Shown here: positions 8,268 to 14,992 of the stretch, piece by piece
How the letters are laid out: the number at the start of each line of letters is the position of its first letter
How positions within the stretch are numbered: the stretch's first letter is position 1
Source of the DNA: Lachnospiraceae bacterium
GTDB taxonomy: Bacteria > Bacillota > Clostridia > Lachnospirales > Lachnospiraceae
DNA: 32,119 nt
Direction of reading: 5' to 3'
Assembly: GCA_022774705.1 (NCBI GenBank)
Contig: JALFLM010000036.1
Coordinates: 1-32,119, forward strand
Notes under the pieces: generated by a model
The model's database searches: none
Told to the model about the DNA's origin: nothing
What the model saw: only the letters and a program-made list of their open reading frames with translations
Position numbers and translations under genes: made by a program

Positions 8268-8342
8268 GAGGCTTTCACAGAGGGAATCAAAAATGGAAAG
8301 CCGGAATGTGCTTATGCATTGGGTGAATTATATGAAATTTGA
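8268..8342 (+). pseudogene. Remnant of a SEL1-repeat protein
   Basis: A short plus-strand frame reads EAFTEGIKNGKPECAYALGE and continues LYEI before TGA. The AxxxGxxNGxPxCAYALGxLYE pattern is that of SEL1/TPR-like repeats. There is no start codon with a ribosome site, and stops follow at once in this frame. I read it as a decayed gene fragment in the 350-bp gap before the STAND operon; the rest of that gap holds only the operon promoter region. Confidence 0.4.
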
Positions 8343-8415
8343 GGCATATACTGCTGATTGGATAACACGGTGATCTATAAGGATATTCCCCAATGGAAGT
8401 GAAAGCAGGAATAGA

Positions 8416-8613
8416 TCAGGCTCTCCTGTAATAAGGACAGTCACTGTATCGAGGATTGGAACAATTGCACTTGTAACTGTTGATTTCAGAATTATTCAAT
8501 TTCCAGTCCTTGTATTGCATGCGTGCCCCCAGATCTCTCTCTTTGACAGCTTTCTTAGCATGACAGTAGTCGCTTCCAATACCGTAGTTTGTTTCATAAA
8601 ATGAGCATGACAT
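8416..8613 (-). CDS. Small cysteine-rich protein, function unknown
   Basis: The 65-residue product starts at an ATG with AAGGAGG upstream and has a good promoter before it. Five cysteines are present, including C3, C17 and a C-terminal cluster CNCSNPRYSDCPYYRR. The cluster may bind a metal, but no known family was recognised. There is no signal peptide or membrane segment. It points the same way as the STAND-CHAT operon, 350 bases upstream of it, but has its own promoter. Confidence 0.65.
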   Translation of the reverse strand: MSCSFYETNYGIGSDYCHAKKAVKERDLGARMQYKDWKLNNSEINSYKCNCSNPRYSDCPYYRRA

Positions 8614-8648
8614 ATTTTTATCCTCCTTGCTTGCTAATTGTGTGGATT

Positions 8649-8677
8649 ATTTTATATAATAGATTTTTTTCTGTCAA
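8649..8677 (-). promoter_or_regulatory. Sigma-A-type promoter of the small cysteine-rich gene
   Basis: On the minus strand a perfect TTGACA (8677-8672) is followed after 17 bases by TAAAAT (8654-8649). Transcription would start near 8642, about 30 bases before the ATG at 8613, leaving room for the AAGGAGG site. Confidence 0.7.
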
Positions 8678-8740
8678 TATCCGGATTGTTTCAGAATTGT
8701 TATATTTTATTTTAATACCGATTTTAATAATATGAAATAT

Positions 8741-8769
8741 TTGAATAAAACCCTGAAAAAAGTTATGAA
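8741..8769 (+). promoter_or_regulatory. Candidate promoter of the RICIN-domain secreted protein gene
   Basis: TTGAAT (8741-8746) and TATGAA (8764-8769) stand 17 bases apart, upstream of both possible starts of the next gene. The boxes are close to, but not equal to, the housekeeping consensus. Confidence 0.4.
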
Positions 8770-8811
8770 TGACGATTAGTCAGTGTAAATAAAATGAAAG
8801 GAGTTACTATT

Positions 8812-9978
8812 ATGACAAAACTTAGTGAAAAGACACATAATGGTCGGAATAACCAAAGAAAAAACAGTAATAATCGGGTTATGGAAAACAGAGGTGGAGG
8901 TGATGATGTAATGAAGGTAAAAACTGCTATCAGTAACGCTAAAAAGAAGAGCTTATGTTTTGCGCTTCTCATGTGCATGATAATTTGCACAATGGGTGTT
9001 TCGGTTGAAGCAGCTGCAACAGATGCAGATACAGGTACAACTGTTTTAGATTATCTGTATTCGTTGAGACATGATAATATATCAATTTATACTATTCCAA
9101 ACTCACAAAAAGTATATTGTTATGGAAATCGCAATTTGTCAGGTGCGGCGCTTGCGTATATTGCACCAAACAAATATTCTCAGGTAACCTTACTGGATGT
9201 ATATAAAAACGGGTCAAAATCATCCGCTAAAATCATGAGTACGAACGGTAAGTCCTACTGGGTACCGATTAGTGTCATATGTCGTGATAAAAATTTCAAA
9301 ATTTATACGTATCAGCGAACAAAAAGATTAACCTGCTACAAAACGACATCTAAAGATTCAAAGTTTTTGTATTTAAATTATTATCCTGATGAGAGCGGAA
9401 AAAGCAAAAATGATGTTACAATTATTGGACAGTCAGGTGATTATATTGATGTTTTCTGTGGTTCCAAAATCTTTCGTGTTTTGAAGAAAGATCTTTTTAC
9501 AGCTCCTGTAAATTCCAGATATATATATAATATTTCACCAAAAGCAGCTTCTTCTGCATCTTTTGGAACAGTATGGTATCTGTATCCGTCAGGGAAAACA
9601 TCAGGATCGAAAATTTGTTTAAAGAAATTGAGTACTTTAGATATGGGTATCTCGGATAAATATAAATTTTCATTCAGCTATGATAATTCTACTGGATTAT
9701 ATACAATTACAAATGGCTATTCAGGACTGGCTCTTGACGTAAAAGGAGGAGATTCATCGTCGGGAGCTGTTTTACAACAATATACAAAGAATAATACATT
9801 CAGTCAGAAATTTCAGATTTTTAAATCTTCTGATGGGTACTATTATATTCGTTCCAGTTTGGGAACATATGTTGATTTACCCGGGGGAGTAATGAAAAAC
9901 GGAAAAGCATTTCAGCTTTATGAGGGGAATGGAACAGATGCTCAAAAATTCAGTATACAGAAATATGTACTTCCCTGA
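8812..9978 (+). CDS. Secreted protein with C-terminal RICIN (beta-trefoil) domain
   Basis: Two in-frame starts are supported. The ATG at 8812 follows AAAGGAG by 8 bases and gives 388 residues. The ATG at 8911 follows GGAGG by 10 bases and gives a classic signal peptide: MKVKTAISNAKKK, a hydrophobic core, then VSVEAAA before the likely cleavage site. The second may be the real start, because the codons for GGGDD just before it are the ribosome site itself. The exported part has about 170 residues of beta-rich sequence without a recognised family, then about 120 residues (near LYTITNGYSGLALDVKGG to the end) with the repeats of ricin-B-type lectin domains, with QKF in place of the usual QxW. It probably binds carbohydrate outside the cell. 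No catalytic domain is seen. Confidence 0.8.
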   Translation: MTKLSEKTHNGRNNQRKNSNNRVMENRGGGDDVMKVKTAISNAKKKSLCFALLMCMIICTMGVSVEAAATDADTGTTVLDYLYSLRHDNISIYTIPNSQKVYCYGNRNLSGAALAYIAPNKYSQVTLLDVYKNGSKSSAKIMSTNGKSYWVPISVICRDKNFKIYTYQRTKRLTCYKTTSKDSKFLYLNYYPDESGKSKNDVTIIGQSGDYIDVFCGSKIFRVLKKDLFTAPVNSRYIYNISPKAASSASFGTVWYLYPSGKTSGSKICLKKLSTLDMGISDKYKFSFSYDNSTGLYTITNGYSGLALDVKGGDSSSGAVLQQYTKNNTFSQKFQIFKSSDGYYYIRSSLGTYVDLPGGVMKNGKAFQLYEGNGTDAQKFSIQKYVLP

Positions 9979-10029
9979 TTTCAGATTTGCATCATATAAT
10001 TTTGCACTTGTTGTATGAGGAGTTTGTTT

Positions 10030-10563
10030 ATGTTTGAATTAATTTTTGGCATGGTAATGCTTTATCTGATCGGTGCCTTGGTATGGTCTTTGTTTACAGC
10101 ATATCCTGCATTGTTTGTTATTGTAGCTTTAGTTGCCGGATTTTTATTAATTTATTATTTAATTGACAATGGAAATGCATTCTCAGCACTTTTATTTCCA
10201 GTGGAAGGAGCGGGAACCGGTTTGGTGGCAGGATTTATTATGCGTGCATTGCTGGGAGATGAAAATATTCTGTATAATTTTGTTTCAGAAGAATATGTTG
10301 TTCCAATCATTACAATTGTGGGTTGTGTAGTGGGGCTGTTCTTTTTAATACTTTATGTGGATGAAATACAGACTCAGAAACAAAACGGAAAAAAAGAAGA
10401 TGATTGCTATGCAAAGTATGCTGTAAACACAATTTTTGTTTCAATTGGTATTGAGTCAGCATTTGGAATACTGGTTTTAATCACAACAGGAGCTGTGCTG
10501 ATCGGAGGGGTCATACTGATAGTTGCTCTGATTGGTATTACATATTTTTTTCATTTGTTTTAG
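10030..10563 (+). CDS. Integral membrane protein, about four helices, unknown function
   Basis: The start at 10030 is preferred over 10015 because TGAGGAG lies 7 bases before it. The 177-residue product is strongly hydrophobic, with membrane segments near residues 5-25, 27-48, 88-110 and 135-172, and one charged loop around QTQKQNGKKEDD. No signature motif was recognised. It follows the secreted RICIN protein by 51 bases on the same strand and may be co-transcribed with it. Confidence 0.7.
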   Translation: MFELIFGMVMLYLIGALVWSLFTAYPALFVIVALVAGFLLIYYLIDNGNAFSALLFPVEGAGTGLVAGFIMRALLGDENILYNFVSEEYVVPIITIVGCVVGLFFLILYVDEIQTQKQNGKKEDDCYAKYAVNTIFVSIGIESAFGILVLITTGAVLIGGVILIVALIGITYFFHLF

Positions 10564-10660
10564 AAATTTAGAAAATGGTTAAATCAAAATAATTGCAATG
10601 AGAAATATGTTGGTATATACTATATTTATAATTAAAAAGAAAGGAATGAAAGCAACTGTA

Positions 10661-10867
10661 ATGAAAGAAAACGCAATAAAGATATTATGTATTCTGACAT
10701 TGATAATGTGTATTTTTTCAGCCTGCGGTCAGGAAAAATTTACCTGTGCATTATGTGGTGATACGGTAACGCAGAAGCCACATGAAGGAACTTTTTTTGG
10801 CGAGGTAGTGAAAATTTGTGATGATTGTTACGAAAGCTTTGAAAAAATACATAATTTGGGAGACTAA
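10661..10867 (+). CDS. Small lipoprotein with a zinc-ribbon-like CxxC pair
   Basis: The 68-residue product begins with a short basic start and a hydrophobic stretch ending in the lipobox FSAC, so a lipid-anchored exported protein is expected. Two CxxC motifs follow, CALCG and CDDC, about 25 residues apart, like a zinc ribbon; they could also act in thiol chemistry outside the cell. In-frame starts at 10598 and 10646 also exist. I chose 10661 because it gives a normal lipoprotein signal, although the nearest AAAGGA lies 15 bases upstream, farther than ideal. The function is unknown. Confidence 0.55.
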   Translation: MKENAIKILCILTLIMCIFSACGQEKFTCALCGDTVTQKPHEGTFFGEVVKICDDCYESFEKIHNLGD

Positions 10868-10887
10868 TGCTAGCTTACAATAATTAA

Positions 10888-10906
10888 ACTCAACAGTAAA
10901 AAGTTT
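10888..10906 (+). repeat. Terminal inverted repeat of the IS, transposase 3' side
   Basis: The sequence ACTCAACAGTAAAAAGTTT is matched in reverse complement by 12413-12431 at 17 of 19 positions, with 14 consecutive perfect bases. AATTAA lies directly outside it. Confidence 0.75.
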
Positions 10907-10981
10907 GCATGCTTAAGAAGCCTGTGAATCCCAGTAGATTCCAGACTGCTCCTGCTTTTCTTGAATTAATTGTGTTATACC

Positions 10982-12281
10982 CTAAAGGGCACTCGTGCAT
11001 AATTCGGGGCTTTTTTCCATAAGTCGAAAAATATGATGCCTCAAATAATACATGATCGTTGCCTCAGACAGTTTACCTCCCGAAGGTGTTCTCAGATAAC
11101 GAATCTCACGGGAATCCACCGTTCCGGTCAGACGTACAGACAGGATCTGTACGATCCCCATTGCAATACAGGAAAGGGCTATGTGCATTTCAATGGCTTT
11201 TACTGTTTCGAGGATCTTCTTCCGGGTGTTTTCATCTGTAACCTTTTCCAAAGGTTCTGCTTCATCCTGCTTCCGGTAGTAATTCAGTTTTGGCATATGC
11301 TTTGACCAGAAATGGTAACAGAATGCGCCGGTCTGCTGTTTTAACTCTTTGAACGTGCATTCGATCCGGAAACGATAACTGTAAAGGCGGATCACTGACA
11401 GCGGCTCCAGTTTCAGACTGGTGCTGACAAGGATACTTTTTGTTCCCTGATATTCCACCAGAATAAATCGCAGTTTCTGATACAGCTTCTGTCCCCAGAG
11501 AAGATCCCGGCTGTAATAGCGGATGGGCGTTTTCTTTCCGTAAAGCACTGCTTCTGTCTGAAGGAATTCACTGCTGCAGGTATCGAAAAGCTCCATCAGG
11601 TGGACCGTTTTACCTTTTTTGGCAGGACGGCCTTTGGTTCCGGGTTTCTTCGGTTCCGGTTCCTCAAAAGCTTTACAGGATCGTTTTGCTTTTGTGACAA
11701 TCTCCATCTGAACAGGCCCTTCCTGATTCAGTTCTTTTGACCGGATCAGCCCGGGAACAGACAGAAAATACCGGTCCAGAAGGAGCAGGGAATCTCCAAA
11801 AGTTTTAGCAGCCAGATAAGCATCCTCAATCATCTGGATGATATGGGAGGCACTGGAAACCGACGATTTCGCCCAATCCTGGCTACCTGTAATCCGTCAT
11901 GAAGGCGGATGCTGAGTGGGATACAGGCCCAGTTGCGGATATCCACTGCCAGAACTCCCAGCCCTCCAAACATATGGCCGTGGATGTACTGGGATTTGGC
12001 AGAATTCTCTGATTCCTGGTACAGCTTTTTGACTCCGGGAATCCGTCGTCCTTCTTTGGACTGTTTTACTCCATCGCCGATCAGGACATGGAATTCGCCT
12101 TCATGATAAAGAGGAGAATACACCTTTACTGCTTCAAACCAGCGCTGCCGTATGGATTCGAGAGACCAGGAAGATGCCCTGAAAAAATGAATCATGGAAA
12201 CATAACAAACCAGCGGAAAGCAGCTTTCCGTGAAAAACAGGATTCAAAAAAACATAAAATATCATCAATAAATTTTAACAT
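10982..12281 (-). pseudogene. Broken DDE transposase, IS4 superfamily
   Basis: Three frames carry one gene read from 12281 to 10982. The first piece (12281-12192, 29 residues, MLKFIDDILCFF...) looks like the true N-terminus and ends in TGA. The second (12195-11830) holds RASSWSLESIRQRW and the first catalytic aspartate in LIGDGVKQSKEG. The third (11833-10982) holds the second aspartate in LLLLDRYFLS and the glutamate in YRFRIECTFKELKQ, the Y-R-IE-K signature of IS4-type enzymes. The join near 12195 seems to have lost about 30-40 residues expected in the family. Near 11878-11886 a one- or two-base shift breaks LHDGLQ from QDWAKSS. I judge it non-functional. Confidence 0.8.
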
Positions 12282-12283
12282 AG

Positions 12284-12403
12284 AGTATGGTCAACCACCT
12301 GAAAGTATGGTAAACTCATATCCAGAATAACTCTTTCAGGTGTTTTATCCTTTCTTAAGTGTGGTAACTCAAGAATATCATAAAACTAGGCGAAAGAGTT
12401 ATT
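12284..12403 (-). other. Leader of the IS transposase with alternative hairpins and small repeats
   Basis: Two inverted repeats share one arm. Bases 12326-12337 pair perfectly with 12392-12403 (12 bp), and 12333-12342 pair perfectly with 12296-12305 (10 bp), so the two hairpins exclude each other. Three copies of AGTRTGGT followed by an A/C-rich tail start at 12284, 12304 and 12358. On the transposase strand this region lies between the end of the element and the first ATG, where other IS elements use hairpins to stop outside transcripts from expressing transposase. Confidence 0.45.
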
Positions 12404-12412
12404 TTTTTATTA

Positions 12413-12431
12413 AAACTTTTTACTGTCAAGT
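12413..12431 (+). repeat. Terminal inverted repeat of the IS, transposase 5' side
   Basis: This is the partner of the repeat at 10888-10906. AATTAA follows directly at 12432-12437. Confidence 0.75.
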
Positions 12432-12466
12432 AATTAAAGAGAAATAATTAAAAAGGAGAGATTGAT

Positions 12467-12811
12467 ATGTTTAATAGATTATTTGGAGAAAGTGATAAAG
12501 AAAAAATGGAATTTCTGGAAGTTCGTGTACCGGTTAGTCTTGTTCTTGTCATTTTATCAATTGTAATTTCTGCATTTGCAGAAGAAGCAACAATGGTTAT
12601 TGCATTACTGGGTTATTATTGGGCATGGGAATTGATAAAGCGCTGGTTTGGTGTAGCCAGTATATTTACTTTGATAGCCGGAATGAAAAATATTGTTCTT
12701 GGTGTTATAGTTGGATTGGCGTTTTTAATCGTTGGCTACTTTTGCGGTCTGATTACGCTTTTGCTTGCAACTATTTGTTATATTAGTCTTAAAATGTCAA
12801 AACATTCCTGA
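12467..12811 (+). CDS. Small membrane protein, unknown function
   Basis: The 114-residue product starts at an ATG with AAAAAGGAG 8-10 bases before it. After a charged N-terminus (FGESDKEKMEF) there are hydrophobic segments near residues 22-38, 40-55 and 66-108, so two to four membrane helices are likely. No motif was recognised. The inserted IS ends 35 bases upstream, so the original promoter may have been displaced. The next gene follows after 23 bases and is probably co-transcribed. Confidence 0.65.
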   Translation: MFNRLFGESDKEKMEFLEVRVPVSLVLVILSIVISAFAEEATMVIALLGYYWAWELIKRWFGVASIFTLIAGMKNIVLGVIVGLAFLIVGYFCGLITLLLATICYISLKMSKHS

Positions 12812-12834
12812 TAAATATGCAGGGGGAAGGAAAA

Positions 12835-13425
12835 ATGTCAAAGCAAACATGCAATAATAAAAAAGTATCGAGTAATTCAGAATTAATTATCGCTATTCTT
12901 GCTGTAATTGTGATATTTATTGTTTGTAAATTTGCATTTAAACAGATTGTCGGGAGAAATCTTAAAATAACATTGGAAACATACGTAGAATCTGTAGAAG
13001 ACAGAGATGTTGATGCGTTAATAGATGATTTGTTTTTACCGGAATACCTTGATGCTTTATTGGATAATAATAAAATCACAGAAAAAGAAATCCGGAATTT
13101 CTATCAGGAAAAATATGATTCTGTTTTATCACAGCTTTCTGATATGATAGAAAACAACACTGCTGTGAATCCACAAAATACTCCTGTTTTTTATGATTTG
13201 GAAGACAGTGTTTATTTTAATTCTGATGAAATACATGAATTAAACAACGAACTGGAAAAAATGGGTTATCGAGGAGACAAAATCGAGGATGCTGTGGAAG
13301 TATGGATACAATTTACAATTAAGGAATCATCTGATGGCAGTTCAACAACTCATATTTTATTGGAACCTCAGTATCTTAAACTCGTAAAAACGAAAAAAAC
13401 ATGGTATATTCTTGAGATAGAGTAA
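12835..13425 (+). CDS. Membrane-anchored protein with an extracytoplasmic domain, unknown
   Basis: The start at 12835 follows GGGGAAGG at 5-6 bases; the ATG 18 bases earlier contains that site and is less likely. The 196-residue product has a basic N-terminus, one hydrophobic helix (about residues 18-38) and about 155 residues outside. The outer part starts with a helical section, LETYVESVEDRDVDALIDDL, and ends in beta-rich sequence with KTWYILEIE. This resembles NTF2-like or DUF4878-type outer domains, but only loosely. Confidence 0.65.
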   Translation: MSKQTCNNKKVSSNSELIIAILAVIVIFIVCKFAFKQIVGRNLKITLETYVESVEDRDVDALIDDLFLPEYLDALLDNNKITEKEIRNFYQEKYDSVLSQLSDMIENNTAVNPQNTPVFYDLEDSVYFNSDEIHELNNELEKMGYRGDKIEDAVEVWIQFTIKESSDGSSTTHILLEPQYLKLVKTKKTWYILEIE

Positions 13426-13471
13426 ATCACATATTAAGATATGTATCAACAGATTTAGTTTTAATGTCAAT

Positions 13472-13522
13472 ACCAGCCTGCAGGTGATCGATGCATCAAC
13501 AGGCTGGTTTCCTGTTTATTTT
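13472..13522 (+). terminator. Probable intrinsic terminator after the membrane-protein pair
   Basis: A 9-bp perfect GC-rich stem (13472-13480 with 13500-13508) around a 19-base loop is followed by a T-rich stretch, TTTCCTGTTTATTTTT. Confidence 0.55.
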
Positions 13523-13532
13523 TAGAATAAAG

Positions 13533-13580
13533 ACATAATGATTCAGTTAACAGCTGATTCATTATGTTTTTTGTTTTTTC
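13533..13580 (+). terminator. Second intrinsic terminator in tandem
   Basis: A 14-bp stem with one mismatch (13533-13546 with 13554-13567) and a 7-base loop is followed directly by TTTTTGTTTTTT. It lies across the earliest possible start of the glycosyltransferase reading frame, which argues for a later start of that gene. Confidence 0.7.
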
Positions 13581-13656
13581 AGGGAAAACACCAGATATAT
13601 TTTTAAACGGCAATTACTCAGTAGAAAAAATAATGCTGAGAAAGGCCGGATGCAAT

Positions 13657-14622
13657 ATGATAAAGAAAAAGATTTCTGTTGTTGTACCTGTTTATAATGT
13701 GGAGTGTTATCTGGAAAACTGTATAAACAGTTTATTTAGTCAAACTATGGAAGAAATCGAAATTATATTTGTGGATGACAAGTCGACAGATCATTCTTCT
13801 GATATTCTTGATTATTATGCTGTTCGTGATGTGCGGATTCGTGTGATTCATCACGAACAGAATCTGGGGACCTGTTATGCACGAAAACACGGTGTGCTGG
13901 AATCTGAAGGGAACTATATTCTGTTTGTAGATGCAGATGATTATCTGGAGATTGATACCTGCGAAGTTCTTCTGAGAGAAATGGAGAGAGAACAGGTTGA
14001 TATTCTTCACTTTGGAAGTTATCTTCATCCGGAGCCTTACATGGAACAGGCAAGGATTGAGAGAAGCCGTAAAAATCTGATTCCATATTGCGGAAGGCTA
14101 TCGGGGGAAAATGTTCTTGAGGGGTGTTTTCTCCAGAATAAGTATCGTTTTACAATATGGAATAAATTGTATCGTGCAGATATATGCAGGCGTGCATTTG
14201 AAAATATTGAAAACGGATATTTTATTAAAGGTGAAGATGTATATTCTTATTATGTTTTGGCACATTATGCTCGATCCTACAAAGGAATTCCGGATAAAAA
14301 ATATCACTACAGGTTAGGTGTAGGAATAACCGGACACAAAAAAACGGATTTGAAAGGATTGGATTGCTATAGTCAGAATATTGTATCAATAAATGCACTG
14401 GATCGCTTTTTGAAAAAACATGATCTTCATAAAAAATACCCGGGGCTTATGGAAAAACTGAGATTTGATGCATTAAGTGATGTGATTACCAAATATTATA
14501 TATATTTATCAGAAGAGGATAAAATCAAAGGCATAGATGTTTTACAAAAATACTGGCAATATGATGAATTGTTAACATGGAATGAAATTTGTAGTTATCC
14601 GGTAATTAAAATTGAAGGATAG
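13657..14622 (+). CDS. Family 2 glycosyltransferase (GT-A fold)
   Basis: The start at 13657 (MIKKKISVVVPVYN) is chosen because the GT2 fold begins there and the first in-frame ATG lies inside a terminator stem; GAAAGG stands about 11 bases upstream. The 321-residue protein has the SVVVPVYN strand, the nucleotide-binding IIFVDDKSTDHS segment, and the metal-binding DxD site in FVDADDY near residue 90. These enzymes move a sugar from a nucleotide-sugar donor to a growing polysaccharide or protein glycan in the cytosol. There is no membrane helix and no sugar gene cluster beside it, so donor and acceptor are unknown. It is the last gene of the AT-rich accessory part. Confidence 0.85.
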   Translation: MIKKKISVVVPVYNVECYLENCINSLFSQTMEEIEIIFVDDKSTDHSSDILDYYAVRDVRIRVIHHEQNLGTCYARKHGVLESEGNYILFVDADDYLEIDTCEVLLREMEREQVDILHFGSYLHPEPYMEQARIERSRKNLIPYCGRLSGENVLEGCFLQNKYRFTIWNKLYRADICRRAFENIENGYFIKGEDVYSYYVLAHYARSYKGIPDKKYHYRLGVGITGHKKTDLKGLDCYSQNIVSINALDRFLKKHDLHKKYPGLMEKLRFDALSDVITKYYIYLSEEDKIKGIDVLQKYWQYDELLTWNEICSYPVIKIEG

Positions 14623-14665
14623 ATATCTGATCTGGAAAAATGCTTTTTATTTTGTCGGAGAATGA

Positions 14666-14688
14666 ACCTGTATGTAATACGTACAGGT
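14666..14688 (+). other. Strong hairpin in the gap before yqfC
   Basis: ACCTGTATGT and ACGTACAGGT pair over 10 bp (one G-T pair) around AAT. No T-run follows, so it is not a standard terminator. It sits 41 bases before the yqfC start and marks the border between accessory and core DNA. Confidence 0.4.
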
Positions 14689-14728
14689 CCCTGCCACATA
14701 CAATGTAAAAAACACATCTGGTGATGAG

Positions 14729-14992
14729 ATGAAAGACCGGATTTTCCAGGCAATGCAGATTCCGCCGGACATGGCCAGAGGTGTTACTCTGACGGAAATA
14801 AGTGGTTATCAGGAGATGCGGATCGAAAATTTCCGGAGTATCTGCAGTTATTTTGATACGGAGATCCGGGTTCTTGCTTCCGGCTATGTAATCTGTGTGG
14901 AGGGGAAGAAGCTTCAGATTGCGTATTATTCCGAATTGATCATGCGGATCACGGGAATCATCACGTCGGTGCGGTTTGACAGGAGGGATTGA
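14729..14992 (+). CDS. yqfC: Sporulation protein YqfC-like
   Basis: The 87-residue product matches YqfC-type proteins in length and content: an N-terminal segment with the motif EISGYQEMRIENFRSI, then a beta-rich part ending in ITGIITSVRFDRR. The family is sporulation-associated and its biochemical role is not established. It ends in TGA directly followed by the ATG of yqfD, the conserved gene order in Clostridia and Bacilli. The ATG follows GGTGATG. Confidence 0.85.
   Translation: MKDRIFQAMQIPPDMARGVTLTEISGYQEMRIENFRSICSYFDTEIRVLASGYVICVEGKKLQIAYYSELIMRITGIITSVRFDRRD

Larger units (their letters stand above)
10888..12431 (-). mobile_element. Decayed 1.54-kb IS4-like insertion sequence with intact ends
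   Basis: The element is bounded by 19-bp inverted repeats (17 of 19 match) at 10888-10906 and 12413-12431. It is flanked on both sides by the same six bases, AATTAA (10882-10887 and 12432-12437), a likely target duplication. The transposase inside is broken in at least two places, so it cannot move by itself, though its ends could still be used by a related transposase. It lies between the lipoprotein gene and the membrane protein gene starting at 12467. Confidence 0.75.

Noticed and set aside
11830-11833. ATGA overlap in the transposase as a programmed or coupled two-gene arrangement
   Set aside because: Protein sequence is continuous across a frame change upstream of the overlap, and a second lesion near 12195 removes conserved residues, so decay explains it better.
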